64,000 nucleotides of DNA from JASMTM01 sp046483075 (GTDB lineage Bacteria; Thermotogota; Thermotogae; Petrotogales; Kosmotogaceae), in NCBI GenBank assembly GCA_046483075.1, contig JAWODV010000112.1:14518-78517 (forward strand), written 5' to 3'. The position numbers and the translations under genes are program-made. The notes beneath the pieces are model-generated. The model was given only the letters and a program-made list of their open reading frames with translations. It was not told where the DNA came from and did no database searches. Position 1 is the stretch's first letter. The number at the start of each line of letters is the position of its first letter. Positions 44,226 to 53,730 of this stretch are shown piece after piece.

Positions 44226-46037
44226 TTACCAGTTCACTGGAAATGCTATCGATTGACCATTAGAATCAGTCAGGATTACTTCGTTTACTTTAAATTCTAT
44301 TTTGGTGATTTTATCCAGTTCTTCAACTTCTTTGTATATTAGCTCATGTGCTTCTCTTACCTCATATCCGTTATATGGTTTTGCCTGCCCAAAGAGTTTT
44401 CTGCCATCAAGCACTCCAAAAACGCTTGTCTGTTCAAGGTGAGAATTAACAGCGGTAAATATTATTTCGTCAATTCCGTCGCTATTTGTATCATGTATAC
44501 AAATATTGTTTATATGACCCGGGTGATAGTATATACCATTGATGTTTCCATCAAAGGACAAAGATACAATCATAGCTGGAAACCATGGAACATGATTAAA
44601 AACAGCTATTATTTCACGTTCATTATCATCATCGATATCTCCGGTAGCAATAAAATCAACCTTGAAATTATTTCCAGGCCAGTATACACTGGAATTTCCA
44701 GGACTAACAGACCATTCTATTTCGTTATCTTTGACAAATATAATCTGTCCTCCATCTATTTCAGAAGTACCGAGTACAATTCTATTATCAATACTTAAAG
44801 AAGCTGTTACCCTGACATCAAACCTTTTTTCTAAACGCTCCAGATCAGCATCGCTGGTTTCTGCAGTCTTTTCACTAATAACCTTTTCAACTTCTACCTT
44901 TTTTTCAATTATTACCGGTTCAGCTTTATCCTCCACCTTGAATCCGGTCCTTCCAGTTGTGTATGTTTTACCGTCAGAAACAGCGCAAATGGCTTCATAC
45001 GATCCAGTTGATTCAGGCGTTAACGTGAGCGAGGAAGACGTATTTTCCAATAATTTTCCGTTCAGTTTCCATGAATACTTCAATGAATCTCCGTCTTTAT
45101 CATCAGCTTCAACAGCTATAGTAACACTTTCGCCTGAATATAATACCGGAGGCAAACATGAAATACTACTAATCGAGGGTGGTGAATTCTCCCATTGTGG
45201 CGACAGATACTCGGCTGTGTATTCATTACCTGAAACAGTTTTAACCTTTATTGAATGTTGTCTATTGTAATCCATGTATGGCGTTCTATATTCGACATAG
45301 TAAGTCTTAAAAAACGTTTCCTTAAGATAATTAATCGTTTTCATCAGACCATCAAGTGCGAAAATATTGTAAAGAGAGCTCTCTGTTTTGGATGCCAGTT
45401 CTAAAAAAGCTTCATGGTTGGGTGTACATAGTACCAGTTCTATTCCCTTTCCGTTCAACTCATTTCTTATACTATTAATAGACTGAGAGGTAAGAGAACT
45501 GTTTGTGGTGAGATGAGGAGGGGCATTTGTGATTAGACAAAATATTTTTCTGGCTCTGCTGTCGAAATTTAAGTTCAATGCTTCATATATAGCCTGCAGG
45601 GAGTTTTCATTGTCATCTCCACCGCCAAAGGGTATAATGCTTCCTACCCAATCCAAAAAAATACTTGGGTCGCAGGTAAACCTGTGAAGGCTGTTTATTT
45701 GATCGGTGAAACTAATTAAAGCATAACGTACATTAACATCAAGCTCAGAGAGAGTATTTGTAAGTTCATTAGACAGTGCATCAATTTTATTAATGTAATC
45801 TCTCATACTGCCAGATTGATCTATCAAGAAAACCAGATCAAGATCTGAAACAAATCCTTTTGGATTTCTGCTTAATGAATAATCGACCGCGTTACCATCC
45901 TCAGCTATTTCTGTTATTGTTGCATCAGCTGTGAAATAAAATTTGACTACTGGATAGCGATTTAGATCAATTCCTGTTATTTGGCCGTACAAAGTTAAAG
46001 CAATAATTAAGGAAACCAACGTCAAAATTTTCTTCAT
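44226..46037 (-). CDS. Secreted VWA-PKD/Ig-FG-GAP-like protein
   Basis: This 603-aa protein has a signal peptide (1-18), motif DLNRYPVV (24-31), and a VWA domain (~68-250) with a perfect metal site DQSGS (73-77). A PKD/Ig-like domain (~285-370; DDKDGDSLKYSWKLNG) follows, then a charged helical linker (~375-405). The C-terminal region (~410-603) holds FG-GAP-like calcium-loop repeats (DIDDDNEREII, DTNSDGIDEIIF) and a YYHPGH motif near 508. I chose ATG 46037, with GGTGGTGA 5 nt upstream. It lies 5 bp after the 1690-aa gene. Probably surface-located; function unknown. Confidence 0.75.
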   Translation of the reverse strand: MKKILTLVSLIIALTLYGQITGIDLNRYPVVKFYFTADATITEIAEDGNAVDYSLSRNPKGFVSDLDLVFLIDQSGSMRDYINKIDALSNELTNTLSELDVNVRYALISFTDQINSLHRFTCDPSIFLDWVGSIIPFGGGDDNENSLQAIYEALNLNFDSRARKIFCLITNAPPHLTTNSSLTSQSINSIRNELNGKGIELVLCTPNHEAFLELASKTESSLYNIFALDGLMKTINYLKETFFKTYYVEYRTPYMDYNRQHSIKVKTVSGNEYTAEYLSPQWENSPPSISSISCLPPVLYSGESVTIAVEADDKDGDSLKYSWKLNGKLLENTSSSLTLTPESTGSYEAICAVSDGKTYTTGRTGFKVEDKAEPVIIEKKVEVEKVISEKTAETSDADLERLEKRFDVRVTASLSIDNRIVLGTSEIDGGQIIFVKDNEIEWSVSPGNSSVYWPGNNFKVDFIATGDIDDDNEREIIAVFNHVPWFPAMIVSLSFDGNINGIYYHPGHINNICIHDTNSDGIDEIIFTAVNSHLEQTSVFGVLDGRKLFGQAKPYNGYEVREAHELIYKEVEELDKITKIEFKVNEVILTDSNGQSIAFPVNW

Positions 46038-46042
46038 AAAAT

Positions 46043-49000
46043 TCACCACCTGAGTGTTTTCTCAGTAACGTTGCCAGCAATATCCTGAGCTGTTATATGA
46101 ACTTCACCTTTATCTTCTCTGAATATTCTTTCAACTTCAAATTCCTTAAGGTTCTCTGCATCGATTTTGTACGAATCGATTTTTATCCAATCCAGTTTGT
46201 GATTATCGGAAACCTTAAGTATCAGTTTGACTTTATTATTTTCTATTTGTGTAACTTCTGAAGAAACCATTGGTGATGTAGTGTCTACGTAAATATTGTA
46301 AACAAAATCATCGGTGAGTCCATAAATATCCACAACTTTAATATACAGTAATGATTCACCTTCAGGGAAAAATCTTTTTTCGGAGAATGTCACATTCTTT
46401 TTCCCATAAAATCTGTATTCCTGTTCAGTAACTCTCCAGAAATCTGTATTTGTGATGATTCTGTCAAGCCCTTTGTTATCTGAAGCAGTGATTGTATAGT
46501 CAATAATATTCTCATCTGAGAGTATGTTTTCATTTAAATTTGTTGCTATTTCGGGTATTTCTCTGTCAGGTAGTTTCAAAGAAACAAGACCTGCATCGTA
46601 CCAGTCAATACCATAACTAAACCAATCACTGTTATACGGGTCAAAATAAGTTAACGTTGCTGTTTTTTCAACTGAAATATCATAACCTTCAATATCGAGT
46701 TTGAAACGCACAGATTCGTCATATTTTTTGGCATTGAAATAGTGTACCTTGATTTCATACTTTCCATCGGGCGGTATGTAATCTTCTCCATATCTCAATA
46801 TATATTCTTCTACCTTATGGAGTTTGTCCTGATAAATACGTTCATCGGTTGTCAGATAACCTCCCTCTCTACTGCTCCTGTTTTTATAGCTAACAATGGC
46901 TCCACCGGGTTCTCTTACAAATAAATCAAGGTCTGCGCCCATAGCTGACCACGAGAGAGTGATTTTTAACGCTGGTTGACCGGTTATGTAATTGGTTTCT
47001 AATGAAAGCCCACCAATACCTTTTTTAGATTTCACCGTAATAAATATTTTGTTGTTACCTTTTTCTAAAATTATATTCTGGCTAAATTTGTTATCTGTTA
47101 TGGGAACTGAATATGAAGTTTCTCCAACTGTTATTTCAGCTACACCATCTTCAATTTCCGGTCCTTCTACCTGTGCGCTTAATGTAATTCTTTCTGTTCC
47201 TACAGTATTTTCAAATCCTCTGTCCATCTTTATATCAAGCCATTTAAGGATTTTCTCAGTTTTTCTTCCGGCAATATCAATAGCAGCTAATTTTATGGGT
47301 TCTGATATCACATTAGTTGATACTGAAAGAGTCCTTTCTCTCTCTCCAGCTAATTTATAGATTTTGTCTCCCAGTTGAAGGTATTTTAGACCAGAATCAT
47401 CTTTGAAGTTTATCATAACGGATTCGATGGAGCCTTCATCATATACCAGTTCTGGTTCTATCAGAGGACTCATTTTATCAACATAAAGGTAGCGTGACAG
47501 CTCTCTAACATTACCCGAGCCATCCTCAACCAAAATAATTACGTCCTGCGATTCATTTAAACTAAATCTGAAGTTTTCTTTTAAGCTGTTTGGATTATCG
47601 TAATCACGCGTAATTTCTCCAACAGTTATCCTTTTTATACCACTTATATCAGTTGCAGTCACTGTTATCTCTGCTAAATCATAAACAACCTGACTGCTTA
47701 ACGTTATTTCAACCTCTGGAGGTTCGTTATCCTGTTCAACTGTAAAAACTCTCGATGAAGAGTTCCCTGCAAGATCGACTGCTTCTACTTTAACAGTCTT
47801 ACTTTCATCCTCTTCAAGTTCCACAAATATAGACTCTTCAAAGGTTTTCTTGCCTTCAGCGCGATACTCTTTATCCTGGATTGTAATAGATTGGAGACCT
47901 GTATCATCAAAGGCACTGACAACAAGTTTTGCCTGTCTTTCTCCTGTGAAAGATCTACCTTTAATGCTTATCTCTGGTGAGTTGATATCATAAATAATAT
48001 ATAGTTCCTCACTTGTGATATTACCTGCAATGTCCTCAGCTGTTAAAGTTAATTCTTCTGATTTTCTGTCAAGTTCATAGGTAATATTGTATTTTCCATT
48101 TACAACTTTATAGTCAGCATCTGTTCCATCAAGTAAGACCTTTTCTATTTCTGTATCATCAACAATTTCCGCTTCGAATGTGAATGTATTATGTGAAGTA
48201 TAGAAAAATCTTTCCACTTTAATTATTGGTGAAACTTTGTCATAAATAATGTCAACAAGTATTTCTGCAATTTTGGAGCCATCAACATTGATAATGCCGA
48301 GTTTTGCTGAGTACTTACCCTGTTTTGGAGTGTAAGAAGAGAAACCTCTAAAGAAAATGATAAAAGGATCAACATAGGTTTTCATTCGTTTATTTTCCAA
48401 AAAGAAAGGAGTAAATATCGAAAGGCTACTTCTCCCCCTTATGGAAATATCTCTTTGAAGCTTTGTAATATATGGTAACTCTACGGGTATCTCAAGAGAT
48501 AAAGATGCTTCGAGTGAAGGCTTTTCAAGCAACGATAGGAATCTCGTATCAACTGGGTCAATATTTTTTAGTTCTTCAAACAAATTGTCAAGCTTCGTGA
48601 TACTAAAACTTAGAAGTTTAGCTTTGACAATATTGGGATAAATGGTAGCGCTTTCCAGTACATCATTAGCCTCAGATAAATTTCCCATCAAATTCAATCT
48701 ATTGTAATTCCAATATGTTTTCAATGGTTTAAGAGATTCGAAAGGTTCCATTAAACTGATTACTTTATCCAATAAATCGATATTTTCTGTATAGAACCCA
48801 CCCAAAAAAATGTTGCTTAGCATAAACGGATCATCTGTTTTTGATTCGATTAGCATTTCACAGAATTTCGTCACTTTCTCATCTTCACCAAGAGATAATA
48901 AAGCTTCTATGTAAATTCTAGTCGCAAAAGGTTCAAAGGTATTAACTGCAATATCTTCAATAATTTCTAGTGCTTTTTCGGGATTATCTTTAACGACAAA

Positions 49001-51115
49001 CAGAGAGTTTATTACTGACACTCTTTCTTCTTGTTTAAATGTTATTTCTTCAAGTTTTTTATAAGTTTTATCTATCTCGCCGAGGTAATAATGGGCAATG
49101 ATCTCATAGTAAAAATTCACGGGTTTTTTTAAGTCCTGTTGAAACTCTTCGCTTATCTGAATAAATTCATCAAGCCTTGAAACTGAACCTTCAACCAATG
49201 AAGCCCTAAACTGATTCTCGGCAAGTTTCTCCAGTAAATATGGAATTAATGAATTTGGATAATTTGCATTTTTTATATATTCTTTTATGAAATTCACCGC
49301 TCCAACATAATTTTTTTCATTGGTTAGCTCTTCAATTTTTGAATCAAGCGAGCGAACAATTATGGATTTTCTGTCAAAAAAGTCTATTGCTTGTAGCTCG
49401 ATAAAGAATTCTCCAGGTTCCTGTAATGTCAACCTTATAGTAGACTGATCTCTAAAAAGCTCTTTTTTGCTAAAAAGTACGTTATTTTTATCATCTACAA
49501 CAGAAAGTTTTATTTCCAATGGTTCAGTCATTGTGGCTTTTGATGTGATTTTTACAGGGAACATTTGTCCAGTTACAACTGAATCAGGGAATGATAGTTC
49601 AAGATCTATATAATCTAGTGGGACAAAGAACTTCCCTTCCAGTGTTCTTTCTGGTGTATCAATTATCAGAGTGGGATTTCTATCATGGATATATTTATAT
49701 CTAAGTACATAGGAACTCTTAAATAATTCAAGCAGTTTTTCAAAGGATGTTTTTAGTTCATCTACTGTAGGTGTACTCAAGAATACTCCACCAGTGGAAA
49801 GTGCCAGGGTACCAAGGCTGAATTCATCAATCTCAGTACCAATCCCTATTGCTAAAACTGGAATAGCCTTTTCTCTGGCCAATCTGATTGCGTCAGATAA
49901 CATATTTTTACTACCAAAAGCAGTATCAGTATAATTTGCATCGACTCCATCCGTGATAAGTACAAGAAACTTTAAACCTTCGCGGGAAGTTAGAGTTTCT
50001 AAGCCTTCTATAACTGTATCGTAGAGAGGAGTAGAACCTTCTGCGTTAATTCTGTCTATTGCAGCATATAATTCCTCTCTTTCAGATGTGAAGTTTTTAA
50101 GAATTTCTATCTCTGTGTCAAAGGCTATTAATGATGTTTCGGCATTTTCGGGAAGCAGCTCAATGAATTCTTTTGTTGCGTTTTTGGCATGGTCCATAAC
50201 AGGTATCATACTTCCACTTCTATCAAGAGCAACCACAAAATTCACATTCATTTCTCTTGTAATATGACGTACACTATCAGGGATGGTAGCTTTTCCGTTT
50301 TGTAGAACAGAAAAATTGCTTCTCTCAATTTCATCAATAGAAAGGGGTAAACCTTCTTCATCAAGTGGTCGAAATATTATTGAAATCAACGGATATTTTG
50401 TTATATCAACGCTATAGAATTCTATATTGCCACGAATGTCCAAATAAACATTTTTGACCAATTCATAGCTAAGCTTGCCGATAGTTTGGTTTAATATAGT
50501 TAAAAGTTTTTCGCCAAATTCCTGTCTTGTAGCTCGTGTACTAAAATTGGTTTCACTGTGGAAAAAGCTATCATTAATATTTTCCGCGGTATATCCATTT
50601 ATTTTTAGGTAGAAGTCATGACCCGAAGGTGAAGCTTCAGTAGCACTCAAGAACACATCTACATAATAATTGAAATCCTCGAGTTTCTCTTTATCAAGGG
50701 ATTCACCATTTACGATCTTCGATTTTAAGCCTAAGCTATCTGCTGTTTCCATTAAAGTGATTTCTGCGTTTTCAAAAAACCAGCTCTCAGTTTCAGAACT
50801 GCTTACAGTGAGTCCGAATATAAGGTTTCCAATGCTTAATGCAAGATCTTTTCTTATTTGAAGAATTATATTAAGCTCTTTTTCTTTATTATCCTCTATG
50901 TATATATATGTTTCAAAGGGTTCATATCCCTTTAATTGAACTGCTACCCTGTGATAACCGGGGACGACATCATACGAAAAGGGAGTGTATCCCAGTCTAT
51001 TACCGTCTATATACACCACAGCATTTGTTGGGTTACTGTCAACATTAATTATTCCATACGAAAAGATAATTGCAGTAAAGGCAATAATGATAAGCATAAA
51101 AAACAACTTCCGCAT
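46043..51115 (-). CDS. Giant secreted PEGA-VWA-helical-Ig-YfaP protein
   Basis: This 1690-aa protein is the first of the operon. After a signal peptide (1-20) comes a PEGA domain (~24-76; NAVVYIDGNRLGYTP), a region with motif DITKYPLI (~244), and a VWA domain (~285-470) with metal site DRSGS near 297 and FLVLITDGVDANY. Residues ~570-900 are helical, TPR-like. From ~955 to 1300 there are repeated Ig-like units ending DIAGN, DLAGN or similar. A YfaP-like domain (~1380-1490; LSWSAMGADLDLFVREPGG) and two more Ig-like units end the protein at DIAGNVTEKTLRW. There is no obvious C-terminal anchor. The Shine-Dalgarno GGGGGAG is strong. Function unknown. Confidence 0.75.
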   Translation of the reverse strand: MRKLFFMLIIIAFTAIIFSYGIINVDSNPTNAVVYIDGNRLGYTPFSYDVVPGYHRVAVQLKGYEPFETYIYIEDNKEKELNIILQIRKDLALSIGNLIFGLTVSSSETESWFFENAEITLMETADSLGLKSKIVNGESLDKEKLEDFNYYVDVFLSATEASPSGHDFYLKINGYTAENINDSFFHSETNFSTRATRQEFGEKLLTILNQTIGKLSYELVKNVYLDIRGNIEFYSVDITKYPLISIIFRPLDEEGLPLSIDEIERSNFSVLQNGKATIPDSVRHITREMNVNFVVALDRSGSMIPVMDHAKNATKEFIELLPENAETSLIAFDTEIEILKNFTSEREELYAAIDRINAEGSTPLYDTVIEGLETLTSREGLKFLVLITDGVDANYTDTAFGSKNMLSDAIRLAREKAIPVLAIGIGTEIDEFSLGTLALSTGGVFLSTPTVDELKTSFEKLLELFKSSYVLRYKYIHDRNPTLIIDTPERTLEGKFFVPLDYIDLELSFPDSVVTGQMFPVKITSKATMTEPLEIKLSVVDDKNNVLFSKKELFRDQSTIRLTLQEPGEFFIELQAIDFFDRKSIIVRSLDSKIEELTNEKNYVGAVNFIKEYIKNANYPNSLIPYLLEKLAENQFRASLVEGSVSRLDEFIQISEEFQQDLKKPVNFYYEIIAHYYLGEIDKTYKKLEEITFKQEERVSVINSLFVVKDNPEKALEIIEDIAVNTFEPFATRIYIEALLSLGEDEKVTKFCEMLIESKTDDPFMLSNIFLGGFYTENIDLLDKVISLMEPFESLKPLKTYWNYNRLNLMGNLSEANDVLESATIYPNIVKAKLLSFSITKLDNLFEELKNIDPVDTRFLSLLEKPSLEASLSLEIPVELPYITKLQRDISIRGRSSLSIFTPFFLENKRMKTYVDPFIIFFRGFSSYTPKQGKYSAKLGIINVDGSKIAEILVDIIYDKVSPIIKVERFFYTSHNTFTFEAEIVDDTEIEKVLLDGTDADYKVVNGKYNITYELDRKSEELTLTAEDIAGNITSEELYIIYDINSPEISIKGRSFTGERQAKLVVSAFDDTGLQSITIQDKEYRAEGKKTFEESIFVELEEDESKTVKVEAVDLAGNSSSRVFTVEQDNEPPEVEITLSSQVVYDLAEITVTATDISGIKRITVGEITRDYDNPNSLKENFRFSLNESQDVIILVEDGSGNVRELSRYLYVDKMSPLIEPELVYDEGSIESVMINFKDDSGLKYLQLGDKIYKLAGERERTLSVSTNVISEPIKLAAIDIAGRKTEKILKWLDIKMDRGFENTVGTERITLSAQVEGPEIEDGVAEITVGETSYSVPITDNKFSQNIILEKGNNKIFITVKSKKGIGGLSLETNYITGQPALKITLSWSAMGADLDLFVREPGGAIVSYKNRSSREGGYLTTDERIYQDKLHKVEEYILRYGEDYIPPDGKYEIKVHYFNAKKYDESVRFKLDIEGYDISVEKTATLTYFDPYNSDWFSYGIDWYDAGLVSLKLPDREIPEIATNLNENILSDENIIDYTITASDNKGLDRIITNTDFWRVTEQEYRFYGKKNVTFSEKRFFPEGESLLYIKVVDIYGLTDDFVYNIYVDTTSPMVSSEVTQIENNKVKLILKVSDNHKLDWIKIDSYKIDAENLKEFEVERIFREDKGEVHITAQDIAGNVTEKTLRW

Positions 51116-51384
51116 TGGATCTCCCCCTTTAAAAATGCGACTTATGTATCGTTTACCTAAAAAAATATATAGTTTTGCTTTTGTGTATAAAAAGCAGAGA
51201 CTTTAAAATGTGACTAAAAAAAAGTTTCCGCGTTTCTCATAGAATACTAGAATCATATTTTGTTTTGATTGTTATCGCCACATTAACAAGCACTGTTTTT
51301 ATTCAAGATCATGGTGCTTATTATATTTTAGCACTTTAGTCGTCAATAACTATACAAGAAAGCTGCCTGATACCATGCAAAAAA
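51116..51384. other. 269-bp gap upstream of the giant-protein operon
   Basis: It is AT-rich, with many A/T runs. AAGCAC (51288-51293) can pair with GTGCTT (51314-51319) over a long loop. I find no convincing -35/-10 pair for the operon on the minus strand, so it may be read from the TPR gene upstream or from a non-consensus promoter. Confidence 0.3.
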
Positions 51385-51651
51385 TCATTCTTCATCTGAA
51401 TTTTCTTTTTTATTTGAAAGCTTTTCTTGTAATTTCTTTTCTGCTTCATTGTTAAAGAAATATTCTTTAGGGTTCTCGGTCATTGAAGACACCTCGCCAA
51501 AAAACATTCCCAACACTTCCATAAGTGCTTCTTTTTCTTCTTCAGAAAAATTTTTTTCAATTTCTTCCATTGTCTGTTTTTCGTTCAATTTTTCGCTTTC
51601 GATCTTCTCGATGATTCTTTTGAATTTCTCTTCAATTTTATCTTTATTCAT
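51385..51651 (-). CDS. Small acidic helical protein of unknown function
   Basis: This 88-aa protein is very rich in Glu and Lys (for example MEEIEKNFSEEEKEAL) and should be helical or coiled-coil. There is no signal peptide or membrane segment. The ATG overlaps the stop of the TPR gene (ATGA), with AGGAGG upstream, so it is translated and coupled. I do not recognise the family. Confidence 0.65.
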   Translation of the reverse strand: MNKDKIEEKFKRIIEKIESEKLNEKQTMEEIEKNFSEEEKEALMEVLGMFFGEVSSMTENPKEYFFNNEAEKKLQEKLSNKKENSDEE

Positions 51652-53387
51652 TTCAAACCTCCTTTTGTTGTTTTAATTATGTTGTAGAATATGCAGAAAA
51701 TAATGTGCTTTTCCTTAAATTCATTTAAAACATTATTTTGTAAGGCTCTTATCAAAGCCAGGATCAAGTCTACTGGATCAGTTTGTTCTTGATCCATTAA
51801 TTCATCCACATCGTTTGGATTGTTTAACAAATTGTTTACGATATATTTATATAGTTCAAAGGATAAATCTTTCAATTCCTCAAAATCTTCCAACAACAGT
51901 TCACTATCGAAGGATTCGCCAGAAATAGCTCTCAAAAATAGTTTGAATATCATTCTGCAAATTGCTGTCGCCTTCCCGTTACCGGAAACAAGAAAAGGGA
52001 ATCTATAACTTAACAATTCGGAAGATGAAATTTTTTCTTTGTTTAAAAGCAGATACTTCATGAACACTTCAATATGATTAATCTCGAAACTTGTTGTTTC
52101 TGGTTCAATGCCCTGATTTATTCTAAGAATCCTTTCTGATTCAGTGTATTGTGACAATGTTTTAAGCAAAATTCCGTAATCAATACCTGCATCAGTTGTA
52201 GCTTTTTCTTCAATGTTTTCAAAGCATTCAAGAGCTTGTTCCACAGCTTTGTTAAGCAATCCATTAAAGTAGCTTATTTCTAAAGATATTAAAACAGGGT
52301 CAATTGTATTTACAGGTTCTGTTATTTCTTTCTTCTTGTGTAGTTTTTCATATACTTCTAATCTCTTAATTAAATCTTCTTTTTGATCTTCAGGCAAATG
52401 ATTCAATATTTCTCTAGATTGTTCAAAATTGCCATTAAGTCTATAACACTCGCTGAGAGCAAAATAAGCCTTTTCATCTTTTTTATTTTCCAAATACTCC
52501 TGTAATACCTTAACAGCATCTTCAATAAAACCTCTTTTTTTGTATATCAGTGCAAGATCATAAAGTATAAAAAAACCGTTCTCATTTAATTCTTTTGCAT
52601 TTTCTAGATCTCTCTGAGATTCTTTCAGTTTTCCCAGTCTCATTTTTGAAAAAGCTCTATTATAAAACAATTCCCAGCGCTTTTCTCTTCTGATTCCCAG
52701 TGAAAAAACCTCTTCTGCTTTTTCATATTGCTGTTTTTCATTAAACAGGACACCTTTTCTTAGTAGTGCGTCAGTTATAACAGGAGATGAGTGAGGAATC
52801 TTTTCCAAAATTTCCAGAGCAGGATCGATTAAACCAGAAGCCATGTATGAGTCTACAATGCCAATATAGGGTAAATGAAAATCACCGTCAGATAATTCGA
52901 TAGCCTTAAGATAGAATTCTGCAGCGTCTTCATATTCATTTTTTAAATAAATCACGTTTCCTAATTCATAATAGCCGGGAGCAAATTCTTGATTAATTCC
53001 TGTTGATTTCCTGAGGTTAAGTTCAGCTGCATCCAGTTTTTTTAGGTTTTTTAACAATATACCTCGATAGAAGTAATATCTATAATCCAATTGTACTTCT
53101 TTTGCTTTATCCAGCCATGATTCTGCCTTTTCATATTCCCCTTTATTTAAGGCTCTTTTAAATGCTTCAAAATAGTGAAATACGAGGTATGATGAATAAT
53201 AACCATCGTTTTTTGTTACCCTGTATTGAGCTTCAAGACCCCTAATAACAATTTCAGGATCAATTCTATCTCTGTCAATAATAGAGGGAAAATCTTCAAT
53301 GCGAACAGGAAGCTTTACAGGAAGGTTTTGCATTTTTGCTTTTCCTGGCTTTAGCGGTAAATAGACAAGTACATTTTCTTTTTCCAC
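51648..53387 (-). CDS. Cytoplasmic TPR-repeat protein
   Basis: This 579-aa protein holds at least eight TPR-like helical pairs from about residue 60 to 360, with spacing near 34 (GEYEKAESWLDKAKE, YEDAAEFYLKAIELS, YEKAEEVFSLGIRRE, IEDAVKVLQEYLENK). The last ~200 residues are also helical but less regular. There is no signal peptide, so it should act inside the cell as a scaffold. It is divergent from secG and the first of a two-gene unit with the small acidic protein. Confidence 0.8.
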   Translation of the reverse strand: MEKENVLVYLPLKPGKAKMQNLPVKLPVRIEDFPSIIDRDRIDPEIVIRGLEAQYRVTKNDGYYSSYLVFHYFEAFKRALNKGEYEKAESWLDKAKEVQLDYRYYFYRGILLKNLKKLDAAELNLRKSTGINQEFAPGYYELGNVIYLKNEYEDAAEFYLKAIELSDGDFHLPYIGIVDSYMASGLIDPALEILEKIPHSSPVITDALLRKGVLFNEKQQYEKAEEVFSLGIRREKRWELFYNRAFSKMRLGKLKESQRDLENAKELNENGFFILYDLALIYKKRGFIEDAVKVLQEYLENKKDEKAYFALSECYRLNGNFEQSREILNHLPEDQKEDLIKRLEVYEKLHKKKEITEPVNTIDPVLISLEISYFNGLLNKAVEQALECFENIEEKATTDAGIDYGILLKTLSQYTESERILRINQGIEPETTSFEINHIEVFMKYLLLNKEKISSSELLSYRFPFLVSGNGKATAICRMIFKLFLRAISGESFDSELLLEDFEELKDLSFELYKYIVNNLLNNPNDVDELMDQEQTDPVDLILALIRALQNNVLNEFKEKHIIFCIFYNIIKTTKGGLK

Positions 53388-53412
53388 AAAACACCCCCAT
53401 ATGTTTAGCTAT

Positions 53413-53441
53413 TTGCCAGTGTTATTTACATATAGTATAAT
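53413..53441 (+). promoter_or_regulatory. Promoter of secG-tyrS
   Basis: TTGCCA (53413-53418), a 17-bp spacer and TATAAT (53436-53441) form a good sigma70-type promoter, about 30 nt of leader before secG. Confidence 0.8.
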
Positions 53442-53478
53442 ACGAAAAGAATGTTCATGCACTCGGGAGGTAATAGTT

Positions 53479-53730
53479 ATGGTTATTCTTTCATATGTTT
53501 TGGTAGTGCTCCACGTAATCATTAGTGTAGCTCTTACAATTGTGGTTTTTAATCAGATGTCGAAGGCTTCTGAGCTAGGAGCAGGCTTCGGTGGCGGAGC
53601 AAGCCACACAATGTTTGGTAGGAAAAAAGGCCTTGATACTATGGGTAAGATTACAGTTGCACTTGCAATTGCTTTTGTTGTTAACGGTATTTTATTAAGT
53701 GTTATTATGTCCAATCTTATGAAGGGATAG
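53479..53730 (+). CDS. secG: Preprotein translocase subunit SecG
   Basis: This 83-aa protein has two transmembrane helices (~3-22 and ~58-77) joined by the SecG signature GAGFGGGASHTMFGRKKG and LDTMGKITVA. It is the small accessory subunit of SecYEG. ATG 53479 follows GGGAGGT; the longer frame from 53401 covers the promoter and is rejected. It abuts tyrS. Confidence 0.94.
   Translation: MVILSYVLVVLHVIISVALTIVVFNQMSKASELGAGFGGGASHTMFGRKKGLDTMGKITVALAIAFVVNGILLSVIMSNLMKG

Noticed and set aside
44346..45270. Plus-strand open frames (150 and 202 aa) opposite the 603-aa VWA gene
   Set aside because: They are antisense shadows of a long gene with clear domains; no start signals or protein-like motifs.
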